This document shows, piece by piece, positions 27,996 to 37,562 of a stretch of DNA of 64,000 nt. Below the pieces are notes generated by a model that made no database searches, was not told the DNA's origin, and saw only the letters and a program-made list of their open reading frames with translations. A program made the translations under genes and the position numbers. Numbering within the stretch: position 1 is the stretch's first letter; each line of letters starts with the position of its first letter. The stretch is taken from contig CAMBSD010000011.1 in the NCBI GenBank assembly GCA_945870425.1, forward strand, positions 35,412 to 99,411. The letters are read 5' to 3'. This DNA comes from Chitinophaga pinensis. Lineage in GTDB: Bacteria; Bacteroidota; Bacteroidia; UKL13-3.

Positions 27996-29015
27996 ATGAA
28001 ACAAAAATTAGAAGAACTTCAAAATAAAATAAGTCAAACCGTGATCAACTCGGCAGATGAATTGGAAGAATTCAGATTGACCTATTTGAGCAGAAAAGGA
28101 ATTTTGAATGATTTGTTTGAAGAATTTAAAACCATTCCAAATGAAATAAAAAAGGATGTTGGCAAATTGATGAATGCCGTAAAACAAGACATTCAAGTAA
28201 AATTTAATGAAGCATCAGGTTTATTTCACACTACAAATGTTAAAAGTAAAAGTTTAGAATACGCAGATTTAAGTTTACCAGCTGAATTACAAAATATTGG
28301 AGGAAGACACCCATTAAGTATAATAGAAAACGAAATTGTTTCCATTTTTAATAAAATAGGATTTACCATAACCGAAGGACCTGAAATTGAAGATGATTGG
28401 CATAATTTCTCTGCATTAAATTTTCCTGAAAATCACCCAGCAAGAGATATGCAGGATACTTTTTTTATTGATAAAGAGATAGCTCTGAGAACTCATACGT
28501 CTTCAGTTCAAGTGCGACTCATGGAAAACCAAAAACCGCCTTTACGTGCTATTATGCCAGGTAGAGTCTATAGAAACGAAGCGGTTTCAGCTAGAGCCAA
28601 TTGTTTTTTTCATCAAGTAGAAGGGATTTATATTGATAAAAAAGTAAGTTTTGCCGATTTAAAACAAACCTTGTATTACTTCGTAAAAGAGATGTTTGGC
28701 GAGGATGTTAAGGTTAGGTTTAGACCCAGTTATTTCCCATTTACTGAGCCATCAGCTGAAATGGATATTAGCTGTTTATTGTGTAAAGGCGCAGGATGTA
28801 ATGTTTGTAAATATACAGGTTGGGTAGAGATTTTAGGATGTGGTATGATTGACCCCAATGTTTTAGAAAATTGCGGTATTGATTCTAATGAATATTCAGG
28901 CTTTGCATTTGGAATGGGTATAGAACGCATTGCCATGCTAAAATATGACGTAAAAGACCTTAGAACATACTTTACTAATGATGTCTCTTTTTTAAAGCAA
29001 TTTTCGCAGCTTTAA
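27996..29015 (+). CDS. pheS: phenylalanine--tRNA ligase, alpha subunit
   Basis: 339 residues. The N-terminal coiled coil (about residues 1-85) is followed by the class II synthetase core: HPLSIIENEIVSIF, THTSSVQVRLM (motif 2 region), RVYRNEAVSARANCFFHQVEGIYID, FRPSYFPFTEPSAEMDI and motif 3 GMGIERIAMLKY. The zinc-like CLLCKGAGCNVCKYTGW insert is typical of this phylum. It charges tRNA-Phe with PheT, which is not in the window. A terminator follows at 29057. Confidence 0.97.
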   Translation: MKQKLEELQNKISQTVINSADELEEFRLTYLSRKGILNDLFEEFKTIPNEIKKDVGKLMNAVKQDIQVKFNEASGLFHTTNVKSKSLEYADLSLPAELQNIGGRHPLSIIENEIVSIFNKIGFTITEGPEIEDDWHNFSALNFPENHPARDMQDTFFIDKEIALRTHTSSVQVRLMENQKPPLRAIMPGRVYRNEAVSARANCFFHQVEGIYIDKKVSFADLKQTLYYFVKEMFGEDVKVRFRPSYFPFTEPSAEMDISCLLCKGAGCNVCKYTGWVEILGCGMIDPNVLENCGIDSNEYSGFAFGMGIERIAMLKYDVKDLRTYFTNDVSFLKQFSQL

Positions 29016-29056
29016 GGCGATATTAAAAATAATTTTCCCGCTATGCGGTTTGCAAT

Positions 29057-29091
29057 AAAAAAAAAGCGATTCGTTAAGGTCGCTTTTTTTT
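29057..29091. terminator. bidirectional Rho-independent terminator
   Basis: AAAAAAAAAGCGA (29057-29069) pairs with TCGCTTTTTTTT (29080-29091), with a 10-base loop. It separates pheS from the convergent LOG gene. Confidence 0.88.
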
Positions 29092-29125
29092 ATATTTTAA
29101 TTGAAAAGGCCCTTTTTGAGATGCT

Positions 29126-29839
29126 TTAGAAATTGGGACTAATACTCATATCGGCATAGTAGTCTAGAATATAATTTACCGCATCATCGGCCGTATCTAC
29201 TAGTTTTATCAAATCAACATCTTCGGGACTTAAATTATGATATTGTTCGCACATGGTTTTCTTTATCCAATCAATCAATCCACCCCAATATTCACTACCT
29301 ACCAACACGACAGGAAAATGAGCTACTTTGTGGGTTTGAATAAGTGTTAATGACTCAAATAATTCATCTAAGGTTCCAAAACCGCCAGGCATAGCAATAA
29401 ATGCTTGTGCATACTTAACAAACATTACCTTACGTACGAAGAAATAGTCGAAATTGATGTTTTTGTCTCTGTCGATATATCTGTTGTGAAACTGCTCAAA
29501 GGGTAGCTCGATGTTTAAACCAACCGATTTTCCGCCAGCCTCAAAAGCACCTTTATTTCCAGCTTCCATGATACCGGGGCCACCACCCGTAATAACGCCA
29601 AAACCAGCATTTACTAATTTTTTAGCCACTTCAACGGCAAGGTCGTAATATTTGGTATCTGCTTTGGTTCTGGCCGAACCAAAAATAGACACACAAGGTC
29701 CGATTTTACTCATTTTCTCAAAGCCCTCAACAAACTCGGCCATAATTTTAAAAGTTGCCCAACTGTCAGATACTTTTATTTCGGGCCAATCTTTCTTTTG
29801 AAAGGCTTTCTTTATTCTTTCTTCTTCTGAAATATCCAT
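29126..29839 (-). CDS. LOG-family protein (cytokinin riboside 5'-monophosphate phosphoribohydrolase-like)
   Basis: About 237 residues from the ATG at 29839; an upstream TTG at 29845 is also possible. The Rossmann-like signature GGGPGIMEAGNKGAFEAGG and the family motif PGGFGTLDELFE are both present. LOG proteins release free nucleobase from nucleoside monophosphates; many bacterial members are annotated as lysine decarboxylase by mistake. It follows the YqeY gene by about 6 bases, so translation is probably coupled. Length and motifs are normal. Confidence 0.88.
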   Translation of the reverse strand: MDISEEERIKKAFQKKDWPEIKVSDSWATFKIMAEFVEGFEKMSKIGPCVSIFGSARTKADTKYYDLAVEVAKKLVNAGFGVITGGGPGIMEAGNKGAFEAGGKSVGLNIELPFEQFHNRYIDRDKNINFDYFFVRKVMFVKYAQAFIAMPGGFGTLDELFESLTLIQTHKVAHFPVVLVGSEYWGGLIDWIKKTMCEQYHNLSPEDVDLIKLVDTADDAVNYILDYYADMSISPNF

Positions 29840-29845
29840 ATACAA

Positions 29846-30295
29846 TTATGCAAGTAATTCTTTTAAAATGCTCGAAATTATTTTTCCGTCTGCTTTTCCT
29901 GCTAATGCTTTCATTGCCAAAGGCATTACTTTGCCAAAATCGGTCGCAGAGGAAGCTCCAGCTTCAGAAATAACGGCCCGTAGGGCTTGTTTTATTTCAT
30001 TTTCATCCATTTGTTTAGGCAAATATTTTTCAATCACCTCTATTTCTTCTTTTTCCTTTTCTGCCAATTCTGTACGGCCATTTTGCATAAAGATATCAAA
30101 CGACTCTTTTCTTTGTTTGGCAAGCTTTTGGAAGATTTTAATGGATTGTTCATCGGGTATTTTATCGCTAGCACCTGTTTCGGATGAGGCAAGTAAAAGG
30201 GCAGACTTTAAAGCCCTTAGCGCACGAAGACTAATTTCATCTTTGGCTTTCATTGCAGTAATTATATCTGCATTTATTTGTTCTTGTAAGGTCAT
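29846..30295 (-). CDS. GatB/YqeY domain protein
   Basis: 149 residues from the ATG at 30295; a longer start at 30337 adds only non-homologous residues. The motif RALRALKSALLLAS, the E-x-x-x-I-E-K-Y-L-P-K-Q-M block and the KVMPLAMKALAGKADGK C-terminus match the YqeY family, related to the tail domain of the GatB amidotransferase subunit. It probably binds tRNA or aids aminoacyl-tRNA quality, but its job is unproven. It is directly upstream of the LOG gene. Confidence 0.9.
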   Translation of the reverse strand: MTLQEQINADIITAMKAKDEISLRALRALKSALLLASSETGASDKIPDEQSIKIFQKLAKQRKESFDIFMQNGRTELAEKEKEEIEVIEKYLPKQMDENEIKQALRAVISEAGASSATDFGKVMPLAMKALAGKADGKIISSILKELLA

Positions 30296-30387
30296 AATAA
30301 TTAAATGATAATTTATGTGTGTGATAGCAAAATGCAACCAATAAATAACAAGGGCTATTTGCTTTGCCTTAAGTTTTCGAAATTCAA

Positions 30388-31179
30388 CTACTTCTTCTTG
30401 GTCATGTATTTTACACCTTTGCCTAAAAAGAAACTGAAAGTATCGCTTCTTAAGCCGAGTCTTAAGGTTTCCATAGGAATGATATCATTAGGGGCTATAT
30501 TTCCTAAACTTACATTAGCACCTACCAATTTGATAAAATAAGTTTGTTGGGCTTTTTGTGGAGCTTCCCAAATAATTTTTTCTTCTGGAATTTGAGTTAA
30601 AATTTCTTGTACCAAACCTTCGCGAACCTCGCCACTACTTCTGTAAACACCCACATTTCCTGCTTCTCGAGCCTCTGCTATTACCTTCCAAGCGCCCGCT
30701 TGAAGCTCGGTTTGCATCAACTCAATCCACTGATAAGGGGGTAAAATTTTCTCAACGTCCTTGCTTCCCACTTCTGATAATACGGTAACATGGTTGCTCA
30801 ATTTATCAATAAAATCAAGTTTGATATCATGTGGCATTTCTATGGAGCCATCAGACACTTCAGCGTGTGTCAATTTGTATCGCTCCAATACCTTCAGGTA
30901 ATCATCAAATTGATTTCTTACGACATATGCTTCAAATAAGGTACCACCAAAATAAACAATAATCCCATTTTGTTGGTAAAGTTTAATTTTCTCTACCAAG
31001 TTTGGCGAAACAAATGGAGTTCCAAAGCCAAGCTTAATTATATCAATATAATCACCCGAAACAGAAATCATATCCTCTGCCTCACGAACGCTAAGACCCT
31101 TGTCCATTACCATAGTTAAACCCTTTTCACGAGGCTTAATAGTACGTTCCGGAATCATTTTTAGTTTAAAATTTTTCAT
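30388..31179 (-). CDS. comA: phosphosulfolactate synthase (ComA family)
   Basis: 263 residues from the ATG at 31179, preferred over the longer start at 31209. The ComA/PSL synthase family signature includes REKGLTMVMDKG, DIIKLGFGTPFVSP, GGTLFEAYV, EVSDGSIEMP and RSSGEVREGL. ComA joins sulfite to phosphoenolpyruvate, giving phosphosulfolactate, the first step of archaeal coenzyme M biosynthesis. In Bacteroidota coenzyme M is not expected, and routes toward cysteate or sulfonolipid are more likely. No ComB or ComC gene is visible nearby. Confidence 0.9.
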   Translation of the reverse strand: MKNFKLKMIPERTIKPREKGLTMVMDKGLSVREAEDMISVSGDYIDIIKLGFGTPFVSPNLVEKIKLYQQNGIIVYFGGTLFEAYVVRNQFDDYLKVLERYKLTHAEVSDGSIEMPHDIKLDFIDKLSNHVTVLSEVGSKDVEKILPPYQWIELMQTELQAGAWKVIAEAREAGNVGVYRSSGEVREGLVQEILTQIPEEKIIWEAPQKAQQTYFIKLVGANVSLGNIAPNDIIPMETLRLGLRSDTFSFFLGKGVKYMTKKK

Positions 31180-31250
31180 AAATAAAAATATTAATTTGGC
31201 TAAGGCCAAAGACGGGCAAATGTAAAAAAAATAGGTTTAGAGAAATATGA

Positions 31251-32387
31251 TTAATGCAAGCGATTTCTCAAGTCGGTCATTGGCTTTTCGAACAACACAA
31301 AAATGAACCAAGACGAACAAATACATAATACCCAAAATACCACATACATAAGGGCGGAAAATGGAACAGACCAATTAGCACCCTCATTGCTATGAATCAT
31401 GAATGAAAACGAAATTAGTCCACCATTTACTAGATACATAGAATATGAAATAATGGAGATTCCTGTTATTGGTTTTGCTAAGATTTGCCATTTTGTGGTT
31501 TTAATGCTAGCTAATAGAGGCAATAAAAGGGCAATGCATATGCTCAAGGCGGAAAAGAAAACCACATTGGAAATAAGACCAGGGAATTGTTCTACAATCC
31601 TTTTTTGGAAAGCCATCAAGCTCAAAACACCTATTAAGCCAACTAAGAATGAGTGTAATTTATAATCATCCCACAATTTGGTATATTTTCGGCTTAAATA
31701 TACAGCAACAAAGCCATAATAAATTGCATCTAATCGAATCATTGCAACCTCTCTTACGGTAGTGTTCCAGTGATAAATTTGCTCAAGAAAATAGTTACAA
31801 TAAACAATTCTTAAAACTGTTACCAATGCTATTAAGAAGAGACTTACCCAAAGAAAAACTTTTGAATTTCCTTTTCCATATTTGTTGAATAAATGAGCAC
31901 TTAGTGCTAAAACCAGAGGAGATAATAAATATGAAATTTCTTCAATACAAAGGCTCCAAGACTCTTCAAAAAAATATGCTGGGGTGTTCCAAACATTTTG
32001 TAGAAAAAAGAAATACCTCCACAAACCATCTGGCTTATTGGTAAAATATATCAAAATATAAATTAACAAAATTAAATAATAATTAGGAAGAGTTCTAAAC
32101 CAGCGTCTAGCCCAAAAGTTCTTGATAGAAGAAAAGTCCAATGAGTTGTTGTTTTTCTCAAATTCCTTTAGAAGAATGCCACCGATTAGAAAGCCGCTTA
32201 GCACAAAAAAAAGCTCTACCCCTAATATTCCACTACCATGCAAAAGAGCTCTGATAGGCGCAGGAAAACCCTTTGTCATCCATCTTACATGACCAAAAAC
32301 GACTAAAATAATGGCAATAAAGCGCATTAGGTCTAATCCGAATACGCGGTCTTTGGTATCAAAAATGGAGATAAATCGCTTGTACAA
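31251..32387 (-). CDS. acyltransferase 3 family membrane protein
   Basis: 378 residues from a TTG start (32387); the first in-frame Met after it would cut into the conserved first helix. The motif GLDLMRFIAIILVVFGHVRW contains the catalytic His33, and ELFFVLSGFLIGGILL follows. About ten transmembrane helices and conserved WARRWFRTLPNYYL match OafA/NodX-type transferases that add acyl groups to surface sugars. The acceptor is unknown. It is downstream of the exo/endonuclease-like gene but separated by about 120 bp. Confidence 0.87.
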   Translation of the reverse strand: MYKRFISIFDTKDRVFGLDLMRFIAIILVVFGHVRWMTKGFPAPIRALLHGSGILGVELFFVLSGFLIGGILLKEFEKNNNSLDFSSIKNFWARRWFRTLPNYYLILLIYILIYFTNKPDGLWRYFFFLQNVWNTPAYFFEESWSLCIEEISYLLSPLVLALSAHLFNKYGKGNSKVFLWVSLFLIALVTVLRIVYCNYFLEQIYHWNTTVREVAMIRLDAIYYGFVAVYLSRKYTKLWDDYKLHSFLVGLIGVLSLMAFQKRIVEQFPGLISNVVFFSALSICIALLLPLLASIKTTKWQILAKPITGISIISYSMYLVNGGLISFSFMIHSNEGANWSVPFSALMYVVFWVLCICSSWFIFVLFEKPMTDLRNRLH

Positions 32388-32509
32388 TGCCCTAATTTTA
32401 TCCTGCTAATTACGAGAAAAAGATTAGTGCTTTTGTTTCGACTTATTAAGACTAAAAGTCTATTGTACAAAAAACAATCCTTTTTATAATTTGAATATAA
32501 GGATGCCGC

Positions 32510-33343
32510 CTAATTCAGAATCAAGATAGATTCTACCGGCATATGGTCCGATGGATAATATAGACCATTGTTATCCACGATGATTTGATAACTTTTTTGC
32601 TCAAATATCCTATCGTAAAAAATAAAATCTATGTGTTTGCATGTGCTGCCAGCCACCTCAAAACCCGTATATGTGCAATCGCGCTTTTCCGATTTAACAA
32701 AGCTATCTTTAAAAGGGTGAACCATGTTTTTCACAATGGTTTTAAATGCTTTGGTGCTTGGGTCAGAATTGAAATCACCAGTTAATATCACAGCTTCGTC
32801 TTTTGCAATTTCAGCTACTTTTTTAACAATTAATTTGGCACTTTCTTTTCTAGCCTTTACACCAATATGATCAAAGTGTGTATTGAAAACAAAAAGGAAT
32901 TTTCCAGAGCTCTTTATTTTCACCTGACCATAACTACATATCCTTGTAATGGCCGCATCCCAGCCCTTGCTGCCGGGTTTTTCTGGTGTTGGCGACAACC
33001 AAAAGGTATTGCTTGAAACCAATTCAAACAGACTTTTTCGAAAAAATATTGCCGAAAACTCACCCATTTTATCTCCATCATCTCTTCCAACACCTACATA
33101 GAAATAACCAGGAAGCATGTTTTGCAAATCAATCATTTGATTGAATAATGCTTCTTGAATGCTCAATACATCTGGGTTGCATTTTGTTAATAGTTCCTTT
33201 ATAGAACTTGTTCGTTTACCCCATTGATTAACACCATCAATAGCTACATCCAAGCGAATATTGTAAGTAATGACTTTTATTTCTTGTGCCATTACAATGT
33301 TTACGAGCAGAAGAAAAAATAGGAGCATGTAAAATCTAATCAT
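32510..33343 (-). CDS. secreted endonuclease/exonuclease/phosphatase family protein
   Basis: 277 residues with an N-terminal signal (MLLFFLLLVNIVMAQ). The EEP fold is shown by VITYNIRLD, DVLSIQEAL with the Mg2+ Glu, HFDHIG, LTGDFNSDP and SDHMPVE, which contains the catalytic Asp-His pair. It may hydrolyse phosphodiester or phospholipid bonds outside the cytoplasm, and exported bacterial members resemble sphingomyelinase-like enzymes. The substrate is uncertain. No close operon partner is seen. Confidence 0.9.
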   Translation of the reverse strand: MIRFYMLLFFLLLVNIVMAQEIKVITYNIRLDVAIDGVNQWGKRTSSIKELLTKCNPDVLSIQEALFNQMIDLQNMLPGYFYVGVGRDDGDKMGEFSAIFFRKSLFELVSSNTFWLSPTPEKPGSKGWDAAITRICSYGQVKIKSSGKFLFVFNTHFDHIGVKARKESAKLIVKKVAEIAKDEAVILTGDFNSDPSTKAFKTIVKNMVHPFKDSFVKSEKRDCTYTGFEVAGSTCKHIDFIFYDRIFEQKSYQIIVDNNGLYYPSDHMPVESILILN

Positions 33344-33489
33344 AACATGAAAGTATAAATACTTTTTAACTAATCAAAATGTGGGCATAGGGAGGGCCAT
33401 TAGCGTGAAATAAATTAAAATCAAAAAATGCTGAATTGTCCTTCTGTTTTTCCATATTTGCCTCAATTAACAACGCATAAAACTACAAT

Positions 33490-35031
33490 ATGTCTCAAAC
33501 ATTAAATTTAAATTTCATTGCTCAACTGGGCTTAAAACACATCAACCACGGAACCTCAACTGGACAAAACCAATTCTCATCGGCAAATGCTGAAAGTAAA
33601 GAAATATTTTCGCCCGTAGATGGCAAGTTAATAGGTAAAGTTACCTTTACTACTGAAGCAGAATACAATGAAGTGATAAAAAAGGCTCAAGATGCATTTT
33701 TGATATGGCGTAAAATGCCTGCACCCAAAAGAGGTGAAATTGTGCGCCAATATGGAAACTTACTCCGCGAATACAAGCAACCGCTTGGTGAATTGGTAAG
33801 CTATGAAATGGGTAAAAGTTTGCAAGAGGGTTTGGGTGAAGTGCAGGAGATGATAGATATATGCGATTTTGCTGTGGGTTTAAGTCGTCAATTACATGGT
33901 TTAACTATGCACAGCGAGCGCCCTAATCACAGGATGTATGAGCAGTATCACCCCATTGGCATTGTAGGAATTATTTCAGCGTTTAATTTCCCTGTTGCGG
34001 TTTGGAGTTGGAATAGCATGTTGGCGGCCGTTTGTGGAGATGTGTGTGTGTGGAAGCCATCAGAAAAAACACCCTTATCTGCTATTGCTTGTCAGCAATT
34101 AATGGCAAAAGTGTTAAAGGAAAATAACTTGCCAGAAGGTATTTTCTGCTTAATAAATGGCGACTACAAAGTGGGAGAGTGGATGAGCAAAGATGAAAGG
34201 GTGCCATTGGTTTCTGCTACTGGTTCAACCAGAATGGGTAGAATTGTAGGAGCTACTGTGGCGCAGCGTTTCGGAAAGGCTTTATTGGAGCTTGGCGGAA
34301 ATAACGCCATTATCCTAACGCCTCATGCAAACTTAGATTTAGCCATGATAGGTGTGGTATTTGGGGCTGTGGGAACTGCAGGACAAAGATGCACTACCAC
34401 CCGCAGATTGATTGTTCATGAAAGTCTTTATGATACGGTAAAAGAAAAGTTGGTGAAAGCCTTTGGCCAGTTGAGCATTGGAAACCCATTAACAGGAAAC
34501 TTAGTTGGTCCTTTAATTGACAAAGCAGCCGTAGACGCATATTTACAAGCCATTGAAGCATTGAAAAAAGAAGGTGGTACTGTTTTGTGTGGTGCGGAGG
34601 TAATGAGCGGAGAGGGTTATGAAAGTGGTTGTTATGTAAAACCGACCATTTGCGAAGCCAAAAATGAATATGCCATTGTGCAGCATGAAACCTTTGCGCC
34701 TATTTTGTATCTGTTAAAATATAAAGAAATGGATGAAGCTATTGCTATGCAAAATGGAGTTAAACAAGGTTTAAGTTCAAGTATTTTTACTGACAACATG
34801 CAAGAAGCAGAAGCCTTCTTATCAGCGTGGGGTAGCGACTGTGGTATTGCCAATGTAAATATTGGAACCAGTGGTGCAGAGATTGGCGGTGCTTTTGGTG
34901 GCGAGAAAGAAACAGGTGGTGGAAGAGAGAGTGGAAGCGATAGCTGGAAAGCCTATATGCGCAGACAAACCAATACCATCAACTATGGCAGAAAGTTGCC
35001 ATTGGCACAAGGTATTAAGTTTGATTTGTAA
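33490..35031 (+). CDS. aldehyde dehydrogenase, ALDH7/antiquitin type
   Basis: 513 residues. The catalytic Cys is residue 301 in [11 protein letters not shown], and the general-base Glu lies in [11 protein letters not shown]. The tail contains [28 protein letters not shown], here given only as its key GAEIGG and GEKETGGG elements, diagnostic of antiquitin-like L-piperidine-6-carboxylate/2-aminoadipate semialdehyde dehydrogenases. It oxidises the semialdehyde formed in lysine breakdown or a related pathway. No other lysine-catabolic gene is in the window. Confidence 0.93.
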   Translation: MSQTLNLNFIAQLGLKHINHGTSTGQNQFSSANAESKEIFSPVDGKLIGKVTFTTEAEYNEVIKKAQDAFLIWRKMPAPKRGEIVRQYGNLLREYKQPLGELVSYEMGKSLQEGLGEVQEMIDICDFAVGLSRQLHGLTMHSERPNHRMYEQYHPIGIVGIISAFNFPVAVWSWNSMLAAVCGDVCVWKPSEKTPLSAIACQQLMAKVLKENNLPEGIFCLINGDYKVGEWMSKDERVPLVSATGSTRMGRIVGATVAQRFGKALLELGGNNAIILTPHANLDLAMIGVVFGAVGTAGQRCTTTRRLIVHESLYDTVKEKLVKAFGQLSIGNPLTGNLVGPLIDKAAVDAYLQAIEALKKEGGTVLCGAEVMSGEGYESGCYVKPTICEAKNEYAIVQHETFAPILYLLKYKEMDEAIAMQNGVKQGLSSSIFTDNMQEAEAFLSAWGSDCGIANVNIGTSGAEIGGAFGGEKETGGGRESGSDSWKAYMRRQTNTINYGRKLPLAQGIKFDL

Positions 35032-35079
35032 TTGTTGCTGAATTTTGAATTTTCACCCAGACCTTTTAACTTTTTAATG

Positions 35080-35645
35080 ATGAAGAAACTGATTATATCA
35101 ATGTTATTAATTAGTCCGCTATCTTTATTTGCTCAATTCAAGATAGTAATGAAAGATAGCACAGTAAAAGAAGGCTGTATAACACTTCAGGCAGAAAAAA
35201 TTTTATATGTTTCTAGCAAGGTAGGGGATGTTAAAATCAACTATACAATTAATTCAGATAACATTGCATATAGAATCCCAATAGGTAAAGACACCATATA
35301 TAAGAAATCATTTTTTCTGATGAAATTTCAAGTTTAAATAATCAAATCACAATCACTAAAGACGATTTGTTAAAAAGAGCAGGAATAAATCTTCAAGTTG
35401 CGGGCGCTTGTTTTATTGGTGGAGTAGTTTTGTATTCAATCGCCCCCTTTCTAACATTTAAAAATGCTGATGATCAAACGAAAACATTGTTTGTAACCTA
35501 TGTGTTAGCGGGCGGATTAAATCTAACTTCATTTATTTGCTTGATTGCATCTGGACGCAATTTGGTGAATGCTGGAAATTTAAAAAACAGCAGTTTAAGA
35601 TATAAATTTGGTATAAATCAAGTAGGGATATGCTATAATTTTTAA
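35080..35645 (+). pseudogene. exported protein gene split by a frameshift in a T6 run
   Basis: Two abutting frames join into one plausible protein. The first, from ATG 35080, begins MKKLIISMLLISPLSLFAQ, a clear signal peptide, and ends at a stop at 35335. The second continues in another frame with a two-helix hydrophobic C-terminal half (ACFIGGVVLYSIAPFL and FVTYVLAGGLNLTSFICLIA). Adding one T to the T6 run at 35311-35316 fuses them as KKSFFSDEISSLNNQ. Hence this is a single-base frameshift, a sequencing slip, or a phase-variable site. The family is unknown; an intact length is about 189 residues. Confidence 0.65.
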
Positions 35646-35780
35646 GAAGAATTATTAGATAATTGCTTGTTTGTATAGTAAAACCTACCATATTTTATAA
35701 GCCCTAGAGAATAAATCGTTAAAGGTCACCACTTATTTTACCTATAAATTTCATTACATCTTGTATGTTTGCCCCGCTTC

Positions 35781-36800
35781 ATGAATAGAAATATAAGAGA
35801 CGGCATCAATGTATTATCAAAACTAAATAATAGGCGCATTTTCAATGCTATAAAACTGTTTAGTAGCTATTACATTTCTAAAACCATAAAAAGGCCAGTC
35901 CAATGGGGTATGCCTTTGAGCATGGAAATAGAGCCTACAACAAGTTGCAACCTGCGTTGTCCTCAATGTCCAAGTGGTTTGCGAGAGTTTACGCGCAATA
36001 CGGGAATGCTTGATTTGCCGCTTTACAAGAAAACCATTGACGAGATACATGAAGACTTGGTGTGGTTGATTTTATATTTTCAAGGAGAGCCTTTTCTAAA
36101 CAAACAATTTCTTGAATTTGTGAAGTATGCCGCTTCGAAAAATATTTACACGGCAACAAGCAGCAATGCACATTATTTTACAGATGAAATGGCCAAAGCT
36201 ACTGTTGAAAGCGGGCTTGATAGGCTAATCATTTCTATTGATGGTAGCACCCAAGAAACCTATGGCAAATATAGAATTGGAGGCAATGTAGAGAAGGTAA
36301 TTGATGGCACTAAAAAGCTATTGTATTGGAAGAAGAAATTAAATAAATCAACCCCACATATTATTTGGCAATTCATTGTTTTTAAACACAACGAGCATCA
36401 GTTGCCCGAAATAAAAAGACTGGCAAAAGAAATAGGAGTAGACGAATTAGGCATTAAAACGGCCCAGATTTACGATTACAAAACTAGCGATGATTTTATT
36501 CCTACAAATGAAGACCTGGCTCGTTATCGAAAAACAGATACTGGATATGAAATAAAAAACAAACTTTTAAATCAATGTTGGAGAATGTGGCGAGGTAGCG
36601 TGATTACTTGGGACGGATTGGTTGTTCCTTGTTGTTTTGACAAAGACGCTACCCATCGCTTTGGTGATGTAAGCACCCAACATTTTAAGGAAGTTTGGAA
36701 AGGCGAACGTTACAATAGCTTCAGACAAGCCATACTTAAAAGCAGAAAAGAAATTGACATTTGCACCAATTGTACCGAAGGAACAAAGGTTTGGAGTTAG
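35781..36800 (+). CDS. radical SAM protein with SPASM-like C-terminal cluster domain
   Basis: 339 residues from the ATG at 35781; a TTG 12 bases upstream is rejected. The radical SAM cluster motif is CNLRCPQC (Cys56, 60, 63), followed by GEPFL, IISIDGSTQETY and a C-terminal cluster region VPCCFDKDATHRFGDV with CTNCTEG. It makes a 5'-deoxyadenosyl radical. Members modify peptides or cofactors, but no precursor peptide is seen here. TATGTTTGC lies just upstream. It ends overlapping the convergent thiamine pyrophosphokinase by 4 bases. Confidence 0.88.
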   Translation: MNRNIRDGINVLSKLNNRRIFNAIKLFSSYYISKTIKRPVQWGMPLSMEIEPTTSCNLRCPQCPSGLREFTRNTGMLDLPLYKKTIDEIHEDLVWLILYFQGEPFLNKQFLEFVKYAASKNIYTATSSNAHYFTDEMAKATVESGLDRLIISIDGSTQETYGKYRIGGNVEKVIDGTKKLLYWKKKLNKSTPHIIWQFIVFKHNEHQLPEIKRLAKEIGVDELGIKTAQIYDYKTSDDFIPTNEDLARYRKTDTGYEIKNKLLNQCWRMWRGSVITWDGLVVPCCFDKDATHRFGDVSTQHFKEVWKGERYNSFRQAILKSRKEIDICTNCTEGTKVWS

Positions 36801-37459
36801 TCGCGGCATTCCATCATTAATAAATCACCCTCTTCATAGCTAATGGTAACAATGCCATCATTTTCAGACTCATTGCTATTTCCCGTTCTATGGCCAATAG
36901 AAAGTTTATCATTCGTGAGATTATACTTTAGACCCTTGCTGTTAATTCCAGTCACATTTCCAATAGGAATTAGTGAAATGGGAAAACCTTTTACATACCA
37001 CTTTTCGAAATGTTTGGGCAAACAAAATATTTTGGAGTAATCGTCATATAATACTAGGCTTATATCTGATTTATAGCGCACTATATTTGTAATATTGGTG
37101 ATGGTGTGATCGGCTCTTCGGCCCGTTGCCCAAAGGATATTTATTGCTTTATGACCCTCGTCTATTAGGTACTCAATTCCTTTTTCTAAATCAGTTTTAT
37201 TTTGGTCCGGAGCATGTACAATTTTTATGGGATGCTGATCAATAAGCAATTCCTCAATGTTTTTAGCACTATCAAAATCACCAAGAACTACATCTACTTT
37301 TATTCCCAGTTCCAATACCCGAGTAATGGCACCGTCTAGCACCATAACTATTGGGCTCCACTCAAGCAGTTGCGACAATAAGTCGAAGCTACAAGCCTCG
37401 CCATTTGCAATAATCAGGGCAGGTTCTTGTTTATCTCTTACTATGTGATGTGATGACAT
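36797..37459 (-). CDS. thiamine pyrophosphokinase (thiamine diphosphokinase)
   Basis: 220 residues. The conserved LGDFDS (about residues 58-63), HAPDQNKTDLEK and ATGRRADHTI motifs are present, covering metal and thiamine/ATP contacts. It transfers pyrophosphate from ATP to thiamine, making TPP. With the TPP-riboswitch receptor and the PnuC-like transporter at 1-4 kb, it implies that this organism salvages external thiamine. C-terminal TPK-B1-type thiamine-binding segment GKFSIGHRTGN-like (KLSIGHRTGNSNE) is present. Confidence 0.92.
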   Translation of the reverse strand: MSSHHIVRDKQEPALIIANGEACSFDLLSQLLEWSPIVMVLDGAITRVLELGIKVDVVLGDFDSAKNIEELLIDQHPIKIVHAPDQNKTDLEKGIEYLIDEGHKAINILWATGRRADHTITNITNIVRYKSDISLVLYDDYSKIFCLPKHFEKWYVKGFPISLIPIGNVTGINSKGLKYNLTNDKLSIGHRTGNSNESENDGIVTISYEEGDLLMMECRD

Positions 37460-37507
37460 AAATGCGAATCAAAAGTAAAGAAAATAAGACTTATGCTTGA
37501 TACAATT

Positions 37508-37541
37508 TTGAATGTCATTCAAAATATTATCATTACTTTGC
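37508..37541 (+). promoter_or_regulatory. candidate Bacteroidota promoter
   Basis: TTG (37508-37510) and TACTTTGC (37534-37541) are separated by 23 bases, within the 17-23 range reported for TTG-N-TAnnTTTG promoters, although the -7 box is one base short. The start codon is at 37563. Confidence 0.45.
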
Positions 37542-37562
37542 CTAAATATTAAAAGCTAAACT

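Noticed and set aside
35032..35079. Longer start for the frameshifted exported protein
   Set aside because: The extra residues precede a clean signal peptide at 35080 and overlap the end of the aldehyde dehydrogenase transcript.
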